DNA from: Streptomyces halobius
GTDB taxonomy: Bacteria; Actinomycetota; Actinomycetes; Streptomycetales; Streptomycetaceae
Direction: 5' to 3'
Assembly (NCBI RefSeq): GCF_023277745.1
Contig: NZ_CP086322.1
Span: 3,472,001 to 3,536,000, forward strand
DNA: 64,000 bases
Below, piece by piece: positions 1-7,547 of the stretch. The position numbers and the translations under genes were made by a program. Numbering within the stretch: the stretch's first letter is position 1; each line of letters begins with the position of its first letter. The notes beneath the pieces are model-generated. The model saw only the letters and a list, made by a program, of their open reading frames with translations. It had not been told where the DNA came from and did no database searches.

Positions 1-860
1 TCGCCAAAGTCCTGATCACCGTCTTCTTCGCGGCCTATCTCGCCGGCAACCGGGGGGCGCTGGCCCACACCGGCCGCACCTTGGGATTTCTGCGGCTGCC
101 CACCGGCCGGCTGCTCGGCCCGATCGTCACGATCTGGCTGCTCAGCGTCGCCGTCCTCGTCCTGGAACGGGATCTGGGCACCTCGCTGCTGTTCTTCGGG
201 GTCTTTGTCGCCCTCCTGTACGTGGCGACCGGGCGGACCGGCTGGGTGGCGGTCGGCCTGCTGCTGGCGGGCGGCGGAGCGGCCGCGGTCGGCGCGCTGG
301 AACCGCATGTGCACAGCCGGGTCGAGGACTGGCTGCACCCGTTCGCCGGTATCGCGGCGGGCGAAGGCCCGGGCCAGCTCGCCCAGTCGCTGTTCGCCTT
401 CGCCAACGGCGGGATGTTCGGCACCGGCCTCGGCCAGGGCCACGCGTATCTGATCGGGTTCGCCATGAAGTCCGACTTCATCCTGGCGACCTTCGGTGAG
501 GAACTGGGGCTCGCCGGACTGACCGCCCTCTTCCTCCTCTACGCGCTGCTGGTGGCCCGCGGCTACCGGGCCGCCCTCGGCCTGCACGACCCCTTCGGCA
601 GTCTGCTCGCCCTCGGCCTCGCCACCCTGCCCGCCATCCAGGTCTTCGTCATCGCGGGCGGGGTGATGGGGCTGATCCCGCTCACGGGAATGGCGATGCC
701 GTTTCTCGCACAGGGGGGATCGTCCGTCGTCACCAACTGGATCATCATCGCGCTGCTGCTGCGCCTCAGCGACCGGGCACGCGCCCCACGGCCGGAGGTG
801 AGCGAGCTGCCCGTCCCCGCCGTCCGGGCGGAATCCGTCCCCCCGGAGGCCGGCCGGTGA
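1..860 (+). CDS. SEDS-family peptidoglycan glycosyltransferase (FtsW/RodA/SpoVE), 5' end outside window
   Basis: An integral membrane polymerase that builds glycan strands from lipid II together with a class B PBP. The frame is open from base 3, so the true start lies upstream; about 285 residues are visible. Several hydrophobic helices are seen. A loop reading GTGLGQG and then SDFILATFGEELG matches the conserved SEDS segment with its key Asp and Glu. The C-terminal AQGGSS motif before the last helix is also typical. The stop overlaps the next gene by 4 bp (GTGA), so the two are probably translationally coupled. RodA-like and FtsW-like members of this family cannot be told apart here. By recalled synteny it is the second RodA-like paralogue, not the division FtsW. 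Confidence 0.93.
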   Translation, partial: AKVLITVFFAAYLAGNRGALAHTGRTLGFLRLPTGRLLGPIVTIWLLSVAVLVLERDLGTSLLFFGVFVALLYVATGRTGWVAVGLLLAGGGAAAVGALEPHVHSRVEDWLHPFAGIAAGEGPGQLAQSLFAFANGGMFGTGLGQGHAYLIGFAMKSDFILATFGEELGLAGLTALFLLYALLVARGYRAALGLHDPFGSLLALGLATLPAIQVFVIAGGVMGLIPLTGMAMPFLAQGGSSVVTNWIIIALLLRLSDRARAPRPEVSELPVPAVRAESVPPEAGR

Positions 861-2311
861 TCCGCTGTATCCGGCACATCGCCGGCTTCACCCTCCTGCT
901 GCTGGTCGCGCTGCTGGTCAACGCCGCGCGGGTGCAGCTCTTCGAGGCGGAGACATACACCGGGAATCCGGCCAACCGCCGTACCTTCGTGGAGCGCTAC
1001 GGGCAGCCCCGCGGCGCCGTCCTCGTCGCGGGCAGGCCCGTCACCGGCTCCCGGGACAGCGGCGGCCGGCTGCGCTTCGAGCGGACCTACACCGACGGGC
1101 CGCTGTACGCACCGGTCACCGGCTACTCCTCACAGGTCTACGGCACCTCCCTGATCGAGCGCGCCGAGGACGGCATCCTCTCCGGCACCGACGAGCGGCT
1201 GACCGCATTTCCCTGGTGGGACGATCTGACGCGCGCCCACCGGGCGGGCGGCAGCGTCGCCACCACCATCCGGCCCGAAATGCAGCGCGCCGCGTTCCAC
1301 GGTCTGGGGCGCAGGAAGGGCGCGGTGGTCGCCATCGAGCCCCGCACCGGCCGGATCCTGGCGCTGGCCAGCACCCCCTCGTACGACCCCAACGAGCTGT
1401 CCGGCAACGGCACTTCGGTCGGCGCGGCCTGGCGGCGGCTGAACGACGACACGGACCGGCCGATGCTCAACCGGGCCCTCCGGGAGACCTATCCCCCCGG
1501 CTCCGCCTTCAAGGTCGTCACCGCCGCGGCGGCACTGGACAACGGAACGGTCACCGATATCGACGCCTCGACGGACGCCCCCGATCCCTACCGCCTGCCC
1601 GGCACCGGCATCCGGCTCCGCAACACGGCGTCCGGCTGCGCGCACGCCACCCTCAAGGACGCCTTCCGTGTCTCCTGCAACACCGTCTTCGCGCGACTGG
1701 GCACCGCGGTCGGGCTGCGCGGCATGGTCGACACCGCGCAGAAGTTCGGCTTCAACGACCGCCGACTGCGCATCCCGTCCGCCGTCGCCCCCAGCAACTT
1801 CGACACCCGGATGACCCCGGCCCAGGTCGCGCTGTCCGCCATCGGGCAGTACAACACCACCGCCACCCCGCTCCAGATGGCGATGGTCGCGGCGGCGGTC
1901 GCCAACAACGGTGCGCTGACCCCGCCGCGGCTCGTCGACAGGGTGACCGACGCGGACGGAAACCCCCTCTTCGCCGTCCGGCACCGCCGCGCGCGCCAGG
2001 CGATGGGCCCGGCCACCGCCCGGCGGCTCCAGGAGATGATGGTCGACGTGGTGGAGCACGGCAGCGGACGGCAGGCCGCCATCAAGGGCGTCACCGTCGG
2101 CGGGAAGACCGGCACCGCCCAGCACGGGGTGCACAACCAGGGCACCCCGTATGCCTGGTTCATCTCCTGGGCCCGGGCCAAGAACCGGGCCCAGCCGGCG
2201 GTGGCGGTGGCCGTGGTCGTCGAGGACGCCGCCGCCGATCGCGCGGACATCAGCGGCGGCGGCAGCGCGGCACCGATCGCACGAGCGGTCATGCGGGCGG
2301 GGCTGCGCTGA
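857..2311 (+). CDS. Class B penicillin-binding protein (transpeptidase)
   Basis: A D,D-transpeptidase that cross-links peptidoglycan, partner of the upstream SEDS protein. It has 484 residues with an N-terminal membrane anchor at about 7-23. The active-site motifs are all present: SAFK with nucleophile Ser216 and Lys219, SCN at 273-275, and KTG at 417-419. The N-terminal pedestal region is short, as in streptomycete PbpA-type proteins. The GTG start at 857 overlaps the upstream stop. A strong terminator hairpin follows at 2311-2354, which closes the two-gene unit. No PASTA domains are seen. Confidence 0.95.
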   Translation: MIRCIRHIAGFTLLLLVALLVNAARVQLFEAETYTGNPANRRTFVERYGQPRGAVLVAGRPVTGSRDSGGRLRFERTYTDGPLYAPVTGYSSQVYGTSLIERAEDGILSGTDERLTAFPWWDDLTRAHRAGGSVATTIRPEMQRAAFHGLGRRKGAVVAIEPRTGRILALASTPSYDPNELSGNGTSVGAAWRRLNDDTDRPMLNRALRETYPPGSAFKVVTAAAALDNGTVTDIDASTDAPDPYRLPGTGIRLRNTASGCAHATLKDAFRVSCNTVFARLGTAVGLRGMVDTAQKFGFNDRRLRIPSAVAPSNFDTRMTPAQVALSAIGQYNTTATPLQMAMVAAAVANNGALTPPRLVDRVTDADGNPLFAVRHRRARQAMGPATARRLQEMMVDVVEHGSGRQAAIKGVTVGGKTGTAQHGVHNQGTPYAWFISWARAKNRAQPAVAVAVVVEDAAADRADISGGGSAAPIARAVMRAGLR

Positions 2312-2354
2312 CGGGGCCGTACGGCGCCTTGCGGGCGCCGTACGGGGTCCCCGT
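2311..2354 (+). terminator. Terminator hairpin after the PBP gene
   Basis: A perfect 12-bp inverted repeat, CCGTACGGCGCC (2317-2328) and its complement (2334-2345), with a 5-nt loop. An outer ACGGGG/CCCCGT pair (2311-2316, 2349-2354) extends it. It starts at the stop codon of the PBP gene. There is no T-run, which is usual in Streptomyces. Confidence 0.7.
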
Positions 2355-2427
2355 CCACCGGCCGCCCCTGGCGACCACGGCAGTGATCCAGCGGACAGTC
2401 CCTGGCAACCCGCGCACAATTGTCCGT

Positions 2428-2907
2428 ATGACCGACGCAAACCCGTCCCGGACCTCCTCCCCGTCCCCGCCGCTGTCCCTGGCCGAAGTGGAGGCGCTGG
2501 CCCGGCGCGCGCACTCGGGGCAGACCGACAAGGCGGGCCGCCCGTACACCGAGCATCTGGCCGCGGTCGCGGCAGGCGTACGCGCACGCGGCGGCAGCGA
2601 CGAGCAGATCGCCGCGGCCTGGCTGCACGACGCCGTGGAGGACGGCGCGCTCAGCCGCGCCTGGCTGGACGGTGCGGCGCTCACCGACGCGACCAAGGAC
2701 ATGATCCTGGCCGTCACCAAGCGCGCGGGCGAACCGGTCGAGGAGTACGCAGCGCGCATTCTGGCCACCCCCGGCGCGCTGCTCGTCAAGGAGTCCGATC
2801 TCGCGCACAACGCCGATCCGGCCAGGCTGGCCGTCCTGGACGCGGCGACACGGGAGCGCCTGACGGCGAAGTACGCACGGGTGCGGGGCCTGCTGCGCTC
2901 GACCTAG
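2428..2907 (+). CDS. HD-domain protein, SpoT/MESH1-like phosphohydrolase fold
   Basis: A 159-residue protein with the pattern of the (p)ppGpp hydrolase HD domain: a first His in AHSGQTDKAG, then PYTEHL, then the catalytic WLHDAVED. The distal segment KESDLAHNADPARL resembles the SpoT metal/base-binding DxxHN loop. Small stand-alone versions (MESH1 type) hydrolyse ppGpp or related nucleotides, but substrate is inferred only from fold. The ATG at 2428 is preceded by AT-richer DNA. The longer upstream reading frame belongs to the antisense of the PBP gene and is not used. The gene stands alone after the PBP terminator. Confidence 0.8.
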   Translation: MTDANPSRTSSPSPPLSLAEVEALARRAHSGQTDKAGRPYTEHLAAVAAGVRARGGSDEQIAAAWLHDAVEDGALSRAWLDGAALTDATKDMILAVTKRAGEPVEEYAARILATPGALLVKESDLAHNADPARLAVLDAATRERLTAKYARVRGLLRST

Positions 2908-2919
2908 CCGACATGATTG

Positions 2920-3026
2920 CTCGCCTGCGGCGGGCCCGCGCCCCACGCTGTCGGCTGTCCCGCCGTGAGGGGGTCGCCTGCGGCGGGACAGCCGACAACG
3001 TGGGGCTCAGGCACAGCACAGCGGAT
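2920..3026. repeat. Foldback repeat family 1, minimal copy; bidirectional terminator position
   Basis: An almost perfect hairpin: arms 2941-2965 and 2981-3005 pair over 23 of 25 positions (one 2-nt mismatch) around a 15-nt loop. The inner arm includes GTCGGCTGTCCCGCCG. It lies between the convergent HD and diiron genes. The same arm sequence recurs at about 56360 and 56780-56880, and in degraded form at about 37815 and 38110. This is therefore a dispersed element as well as a probable two-way terminator. Confidence 0.85.
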
Positions 3027-3041
3027 GGCCGAAAACGGCGG

Positions 3042-4151
3042 TCAGCCAAGCCGGGAACCCCGCGCGACGGCATCCGCCACTTCCGCCGTCCGCGCCGCTT
3101 CCTCCCCCGCGAAGCGTTCCTCATCCAGCTTCTCGGCCAGTTCCTCGTCCTGGCTCATCAGCAGGTCCAGGTTGGCGTCGCCCATCTCGAAGACGCCCAT
3201 GTCGACGTACGCGCGCTGCAGCCGCTCGCCCCACAGGCCGATGTCCTTCACGCAGGGCACAATCCGGCTGAAGAGCAATTTGCGGAAGAGGCGGAGGAAC
3301 GGGGACTGCTCGGTGAATTCGGCGGCCTCCGCCTTCGGTATGCCGAAGTTCTCCAGGACCTCCAGGCCGCGCAGCCGGTCGCGCATCAAGTAGCAGCCCT
3401 CGATGACGAAGTCCTCGCGCTCACGCAGTTCGGCGTCGGTGAGCTGCTTGTAGTAGTCGCGCAGCGCCATCCGCCCGAAGGCGACATGGCGGGCCTCGTC
3501 CTGCATGACGTAGGCGAGGATCTGCTTCGGGAGCGGCTTGGTGGTGGTGTCGCGGATCATGCCGAACCCGGCCAGCGCCAGGCCCTCGATCAGCACCTGC
3601 ATGCCCAGGTACGGCATGTCCCAGCGGGAGTCCTTGAGGGTGTCGCCGAGCAGCGTCTGCAGATGGTCGTTGACCGGGTAGAGCATCCCGATCTTGTCCT
3701 TGAGGAAGCGGCTGTAGATCTCGGCGTGCCGGGCCTCGTCCATGGTCTGGGTCGCGGAGTAGAACTTCGCGTCGAGATCCGGCACGGACTCCACGATCCG
3801 CGCGGCGCACACCATCGCCCCCTGCTCCCCGTGCAGGAACTGGCTGAACTGCCAGGCGGTGTAGTGCTGGCGCAGATCACCGCGGTCCTTTTGCGTCATT
3901 TTGTCCCAGTATTTGGTGCCATACAGGGACATCGACTCATCCGGGGTGCCGAGCGGGTCCTTCGGGTCGACCTCCAGATCCCAGTCGATGCGCAGTTCGG
4001 CGTCCCACTGCTTATCCTTGCCCTTCTGGTAGAGCGCGAGCAGCCGGTCCCGTCCGTCGTCGTATTCCCAGCTGAAGCGGGCCGCACCGGAGGCGGGCAC
4101 CTTCCACAGCGGGTCGCCCGGGTCCTGCACGTAGAGATCTCGGCTCGACAC
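3042..4151 (-). CDS. Ferritin-like diiron protein, probable oxygenase/oxidase
   Basis: A 369-residue helical protein with two DEARH boxes. Candidate iron ligands are Glu109 (HGEQG), Glu139/His142 (MDEARHAEIY), Glu189 (LIEG) and Glu219/His222 (QDEARHVAFG), which is the classic four-Glu, two-His pattern of the ribonucleotide reductase R2/AurF-like superfamily. It is not a normal R2: the radical Tyr context is not evident and no large subunit gene is nearby. It faces the second diiron gene across a shared promoter region. A TetR gene lies beyond. Substrate unknown. Confidence 0.85.
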   Translation of the reverse strand: MSSRDLYVQDPGDPLWKVPASGAARFSWEYDDGRDRLLALYQKGKDKQWDAELRIDWDLEVDPKDPLGTPDESMSLYGTKYWDKMTQKDRGDLRQHYTAWQFSQFLHGEQGAMVCAARIVESVPDLDAKFYSATQTMDEARHAEIYSRFLKDKIGMLYPVNDHLQTLLGDTLKDSRWDMPYLGMQVLIEGLALAGFGMIRDTTTKPLPKQILAYVMQDEARHVAFGRMALRDYYKQLTDAELREREDFVIEGCYLMRDRLRGLEVLENFGIPKAEAAEFTEQSPFLRLFRKLLFSRIVPCVKDIGLWGERLQRAYVDMGVFEMGDANLDLLMSQDEELAEKLDEERFAGEEAARTAEVADAVARGSRLG

Positions 4152-4215
4152 GGACGCCTCCTTGGATCACAAACGTCTTGTCGGGGAGGTTCGTTGGCAG
4201 GCTCACACGCTCCTT

Positions 4216-4280
4216 ACCCGCGGGTCAATAAGTCGCGCACAGGGGATTGACGTCCTTGCTGACAAGGAGTCTCATAAGGT
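4216..4280. promoter_or_regulatory. Divergent promoter region with operator-like palindromes between the two diiron genes
   Basis: Contains a perfect 10-bp palindrome ACCCGCGGGT (4216-4225), a TTGACG -35-like box (4247-4252), a TCCTTG/CAAGGA inverted repeat (4253-4258, 4263-4268) and a TAAGGT -10-like box (4275-4280). The -35/-10 spacing of 22 nt is too long for a normal promoter, so one of the boxes is probably wrong. The palindromes are candidates for the TetR regulator encoded at 5370. Confidence 0.4.
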
Positions 4281-4318
4281 GTGACCGCCGGTAACCCACG
4301 AGCGAGGTAGCCACAGCC

Positions 4319-5266
4319 ATGACGAGCGCGCCCACCGCAATGACCGTGACGGATACCAAAGTCCTGCGGGACGCCCTCGGGCTGCTCAAGGACCGGGAAC
4401 AGGTCGCCGAGCGACTGCTCGACTCCTCCGCCAAGCACTCCTTCGACCCCGACACCGAACTCGACTGGGACGCGCCCCTCGAAGAGGGCAAGTGGTTCTG
4501 GCCACCGGAGCTGGTCTCGCTCTACGACACGCCCCTGTGGCACCGGATGTCCCCGGAGCAGCAGCGGGACCTCTCCCGCCACGAGGCCGCCTCCCTCGCC
4601 TCCCTGGGCATCTGGTTCGAGATCATCCTGATGCAGCTCCTGGTGCGCCATATCTACGACAAGCCGGTGACCAGCGCACATGTCCGTTACGCACTCACCG
4701 AGATAGCCGACGAGTGCCGGCACTCCAAGATGTTCGCGCGCATGATCCACAAGGCCGGCTCACCGGCGTACCCGGTCTCCCGCCTCAATCACAACCTCGC
4801 CCGGATCCTCAAGACGGTCTCGACCACCCCGGGTTCGTTCGCCTGCACCCTGCTCGGCGAGGAGATCCTGGACTGGATGCAGCGGCTGACCTTCCCGGAC
4901 GAGCGGGTGCAGCCCCTGGTGCGTGGGGTGACCCGTATCCACGTCGTCGAGGAGGCACGGCATGTCCGGTACGCGCGCGAGGAGCTGCGCCGCCAGATGC
5001 TCACCGCACCGCGCTGGGAGCGGGAGTTGACCCGTATCAGCTCGGGCGAGGCGGCCCGGGTCTTCTCCCTCGCCTTCGTCAACCCGGAGGTCTACAGCAA
5101 CGTCGGCCTGGACAAGCGGGAGGCCGTCGCCCAGGTGCGGGCCAGCGGTCACCGCCGTGAGGTGATGCAGAACGGCGCCCGCCGGCTGACCGACTTCCTC
5201 GACGAGATCGGCGTACTGCGCGGTGTGGGCCGCAGGTTGTGGCGGAGCTCCGGCCTGCTGGCCTGA
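4319..5266 (+). CDS. AurF-like diiron oxygenase
   Basis: A 315-residue protein of the p-aminobenzoate N-oxygenase (AurF) family. Visible ligand candidates are Glu101 (WFEIIL), Glu132/His135 (DECRHSKMF), Glu181 or 182 (LLGEEILDW), and His208/Glu212/His215 (RIHVVEEARHVRYA). The spacing H-x3-E-x2-H agrees with the third-His diiron site of AurF. AurF enzymes oxidise aryl amines to nitro compounds; whether this one does is not known. The ATG at 4319 has a GAGGT Shine-Dalgarno about 13 nt upstream. It is divergent from another diiron gene and followed by a TetR gene in the same direction. Confidence 0.87.
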   Translation: MTSAPTAMTVTDTKVLRDALGLLKDREQVAERLLDSSAKHSFDPDTELDWDAPLEEGKWFWPPELVSLYDTPLWHRMSPEQQRDLSRHEAASLASLGIWFEIILMQLLVRHIYDKPVTSAHVRYALTEIADECRHSKMFARMIHKAGSPAYPVSRLNHNLARILKTVSTTPGSFACTLLGEEILDWMQRLTFPDERVQPLVRGVTRIHVVEEARHVRYAREELRRQMLTAPRWERELTRISSGEAARVFSLAFVNPEVYSNVGLDKREAVAQVRASGHRREVMQNGARRLTDFLDEIGVLRGVGRRLWRSSGLLA

Positions 5267-5333
5267 ACGGGCCGACCCGACCGTGGACCCGGCCGCGAAC
5301 CGGCAGGCACCCGCCAGGCCGTACGAGCACATG

Positions 5334-5370
5334 TACGACTCGGAAACCGGGACAGTTACGCTGCTGTTCA
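5334..5370 (+). promoter_or_regulatory. Candidate leaderless promoter for the TetR gene
   Basis: TACGCT at 5357-5362 fits the Streptomyces -10 pattern TAnnnT and lies 8 nt before the ATG at 5370. No Shine-Dalgarno is seen in front of that ATG. This arrangement suggests a leaderless transcript. The -35 is weak. Confidence 0.35.
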
Positions 5371-6110
5371 TGAACGGCAGCGGCACCGCCCCAGCAGTAC
5401 CCCGTCCCGCCTATCGCAGGATGGGCGTCGAGCAGCGCCGCACCCAACTGCTCGCCGCCGCCCTGGACCTGTTCGCACAGCGCGCGCCCGAGGACGTCTC
5501 GCTGGACGACGTCGCGACCGCGGCCGAGGTGTCGCGACCGCTCGTCTACCGCTACTTCCCGGGCGGCAAGCAGCAGTTGTACGAGGCCGCGCTGCGCAGC
5601 GCCGCCGACCGTCTCGAAGGCTGCTTCGCGGAGCCCGAGACCGGCCCGCTCACCCAGCGGCTGTCCCACGCCCTGGACCGCTATCTGGCGTTCGTCGACG
5701 AGCATGACGCGGGGTTCAGCGCGCTGCTCCAGGGCGGCAGCGTCGTCGAGACCTCCCGTACGTCCGCGATCGTGGACGAGGTGCGGCGCGCCGCCGCGGA
5801 CCAGATCCTGCGGCACCTGGGGGTGCCGGAGCCGGGCGTACGGCTGCGGATGGCGGTCCGCATGTGGATCACCGCGGTCGAGGGCGCCTCGCTGATCTGG
5901 CTCGACGAGGACAAGCAGCCCGCCCTGGACGAGCTGCGCGACTGGCTGGTGGATCATTTCGTCGCGCTGCTGACCGCCACCGCGGCCCGGGACCCGCAGA
6001 CCGCGCGGGTGACCCGTGCCGCGCTGGGCATGGAGCCCGCCGACGGCCCCGTAGGCGATCTGGCACGCCGGGTGCTGCCCGTCGTGAAGGACGCCGCTCA
6101 CCTGCTGTGA
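5370..6110 (+). CDS. TetR-family transcriptional regulator
   Basis: A 246-residue one-domain regulator. The N-terminal helix-turn-helix reads DVSLDDVATAAEVSRPLVYRYF, with the typical YRYF recognition end followed by GGKQQLYEAAL. The C-terminal ligand domain is all-helical and ordinary in length. I place the start at ATG 5370 (residues MNGSGTAP); an upstream in-frame ATG at 5331 would add 13 unlikely residues. It follows the AurF-like gene by about 100 bp and probably controls one or both diiron genes. Confidence 0.9.
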   Translation: MNGSGTAPAVPRPAYRRMGVEQRRTQLLAAALDLFAQRAPEDVSLDDVATAAEVSRPLVYRYFPGGKQQLYEAALRSAADRLEGCFAEPETGPLTQRLSHALDRYLAFVDEHDAGFSALLQGGSVVETSRTSAIVDEVRRAAADQILRHLGVPEPGVRLRMAVRMWITAVEGASLIWLDEDKQPALDELRDWLVDHFVALLTATAARDPQTARVTRAALGMEPADGPVGDLARRVLPVVKDAAHLL

Positions 6111-6194
6111 CCTGCGGCTCCACGCCACGCACGGGATATCACCGGGCGACGGCCCACCGCCCCGCCGGACGCCGTCCGGTGTGACACTTGGGGA

Positions 6195-6458
6195 GTGAGA
6201 AGCGAGAACGCCCTCTTCGTCGGCGGGCCCCTGGACGGCCGGGTGCTGCCCGTACTGGTCGGCGCGACCGGCCAGCCGCCGAAGACGTACGAGATCCCGG
6301 TGCCGAACGACGACGGGCGGCCGCCGACACTGCATGTCTACCGGCGGGTCCCGGCGCGGGTGGGACGTCTGGGGCTGCCGAGCGGCTGGAAGTACGAGTA
6401 CGTCCCGGAGGGGAAAGCCCGGTCCGGCCCCAAGTGGCCCTGGAGGAAGACCACTTGA
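6195..6458 (+). CDS. Conserved small hypothetical protein
   Basis: An 87-residue protein beginning with a FVGGPLDGRVLPV segment and ending in a basic Trp-rich tail (GPKWPWRKTT). The GGPLDG motif recurs in many short actinobacterial proteins of unknown role. The GTG start at 6195 directly follows a GGGAG stretch, which is too close for an ideal ribosome site, so the start is uncertain. No signal peptide or membrane helix is seen. The gene stands alone between the TetR gene and the tnpB remnant. Confidence 0.6.
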   Translation: MRSENALFVGGPLDGRVLPVLVGATGQPPKTYEIPVPNDDGRPPTLHVYRRVPARVGRLGLPSGWKYEYVPEGKARSGPKWPWRKTT

Positions 6459-6495
6459 GCGCGGGGCGCACCGGCCTGCCCACAGGCGTACAGTT

Positions 6496-6530
6496 TGGTC
6501 CGGACCATTGACAGTAGTGGTCCAGCCCTG
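6496..6530 (+). promoter_or_regulatory. Orphan DasR-like operator/promoter (chitinase-type)
   Basis: A perfect 12-bp palindrome TGGTCCGGACCA (6496-6507) is followed at once by TTGACAG (6508-6514) and then a partial copy GTGGTCCAG (about 6517-6525). Chitinase promoters of Streptomyces have this arrangement: dre half-sites like TGGTCTAGACCA flanking a TTGAC box. No chitinase or sugar gene follows; the tnpB remnant does. Confidence 0.5.
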
Positions 6531-6546
6531 TTGGCTGCCTGGCCGG

Positions 6547-6599
6547 GGGAACCGCCCTCGCGCCTCCCTGGCAGATCCCACTCCGCAAGGGCGGTTCCC
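6547..6599. repeat. 12-bp perfect inverted repeat, possible left end of the IS605-type remnant
   Basis: GGGAACCGCCCT (6547-6558) pairs with AGGGCGGTTCCC (6588-6599) around a 29-nt loop. It lies between the orphan promoter and the first recognisable TnpB codons. It could be the left-end hairpin of an IS200/IS605-type element or a terminator. Confidence 0.45.
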
Positions 6600-6649
6600 T
6601 CTCCCCCCTCGACCCGCGCCCGCCGTCACCCGTGGTGGCGACTCCGTGA

Positions 6650-7298
6650 CGCGTTGTCACGCTTGCGGATGTACCCGACGCCTGCGCAGGCAGAGCAGAT
6701 GCTCCTGCCCTGTGCGCACGCCCGGTACGTCTGGAACCTGGCCGTCGAGCAGCACTCGCACTGGAAACCCGGCCGGGAAGTCCGCACCCGGGTTCGCGGA
6801 GCAGTGCCGCCGGCTCACCGAAGCCCAGCGCGATAACGCATGGCTCGCCGCCGGGAACGCCACGTGCAACAGCAGGCACTGAAGGACTTCGCCAAGGCCA
6901 AGAACGCCCGCTTTGCCTCCGGGTTCGGTGAGCCGACCTGGCGCAAGAAGTACCGGCATGAGGGCTTCCGCGTTATCGGCACCGACCGCGTACCCGAGTA
7001 CGAGCCGGACGGTTCGCCGAAACTGAACCCGAAGACCGGCAAGCAGGTCATGGGCCGGTCGGTCGTGGTACACAAGCTCAACCGGCGGTGGGCACAGGCC
7101 AAGGTCCCCGGCCGCGGGTGGGTTCGCCTACGTCTCACCCGCTCCGGGCTGCCCAGCTCGAAGACGTTCCGCATCACCTTCAACCGGGGCATCCTCGCCC
7201 AGGGCCGGGGCCAGCTACGCCAGCGGACCGAACACAAGGCCCCCGGCCGGGTCGAGGGCGTCTCCGCCCCCGGCGAACAGCCGGTGCCGGAGGGGTGA
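6650..7298 (+). pseudogene. tnpB: tnpB (IS605 OrfB) remnant with frameshifts and internal deletions
   Basis: The fragments read in order as a TnpB protein, but in different frames. LRMYPTPAQAEQM and ARYVWNLAVEQH (from 6663) are the N-terminus. GFAEQCRRLTEAQRDNAWLA is one frame away. QQALKDFAKAKNARFASGFG followed by PTWRKKYRHEGFR and LNRRWAQAKVPG is in a third run (6840 onward). NRGILAQGRGQL and EHKAPGRVE, normally far downstream between RuvC II and the zinc finger, then follow directly. The RuvC Asp/Glu residues and the CxxC zinc finger are absent, so the nuclease cannot be active. No tnpA is present. Confidence 0.88.
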
Positions 7299-7330
7299 CA
7301 ACGGCCACCGTTCGAGCGCCCGTGAACCTC

Positions 7331-7377
7331 AACCCACTCGGGTTGGAATCCCCCTCTGGCAAGAGGGGGGATGTCAA
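7331..7377 (+). mobile_element. IS200/IS605-type right end, omegaRNA-3'-end-like hairpins
   Basis: Two adjacent hairpins: AACCC(actc)GGGTT at 7331-7344, and CCCCCTCT (7350-7357), loop GGCA, AGAGGGGG (7362-7369), followed by GGATGTCAA. A GGTTGGAATCCCCC...GGATGTCAA arrangement is the usual right end of TnpB elements, where the guide-RNA scaffold ends. It survives although the tnpB reading frame is wrecked. Confidence 0.7.
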
Positions 7378-7547
7378 ACCGCGATGACGGACATACCGTC
7401 GGCGGGCTTGCCGGTGGCCCGTGGCCGCTTCGGCGACCGATCGAGTGATCCGAATATCGTAAAACACACCCATTAGCCGGAAATGTACGACTGCCGTGGC
7501 ACCATCCGAAACGTGTGGTCGGTGTCATGGGAGTCGGAGGTGGGTTC

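Noticed and set aside
2941..3005. Hairpin at 2941-3005 as only a terminator
   Set aside because: Its arm sequence recurs at two other loci, so it is listed as a repeat first.
3042..4151. Ribonucleotide reductase small subunit
   Set aside because: DEARH boxes fit the superfamily, but no large subunit gene or R2 radical motif is seen, and the neighbour is an AurF-like enzyme.
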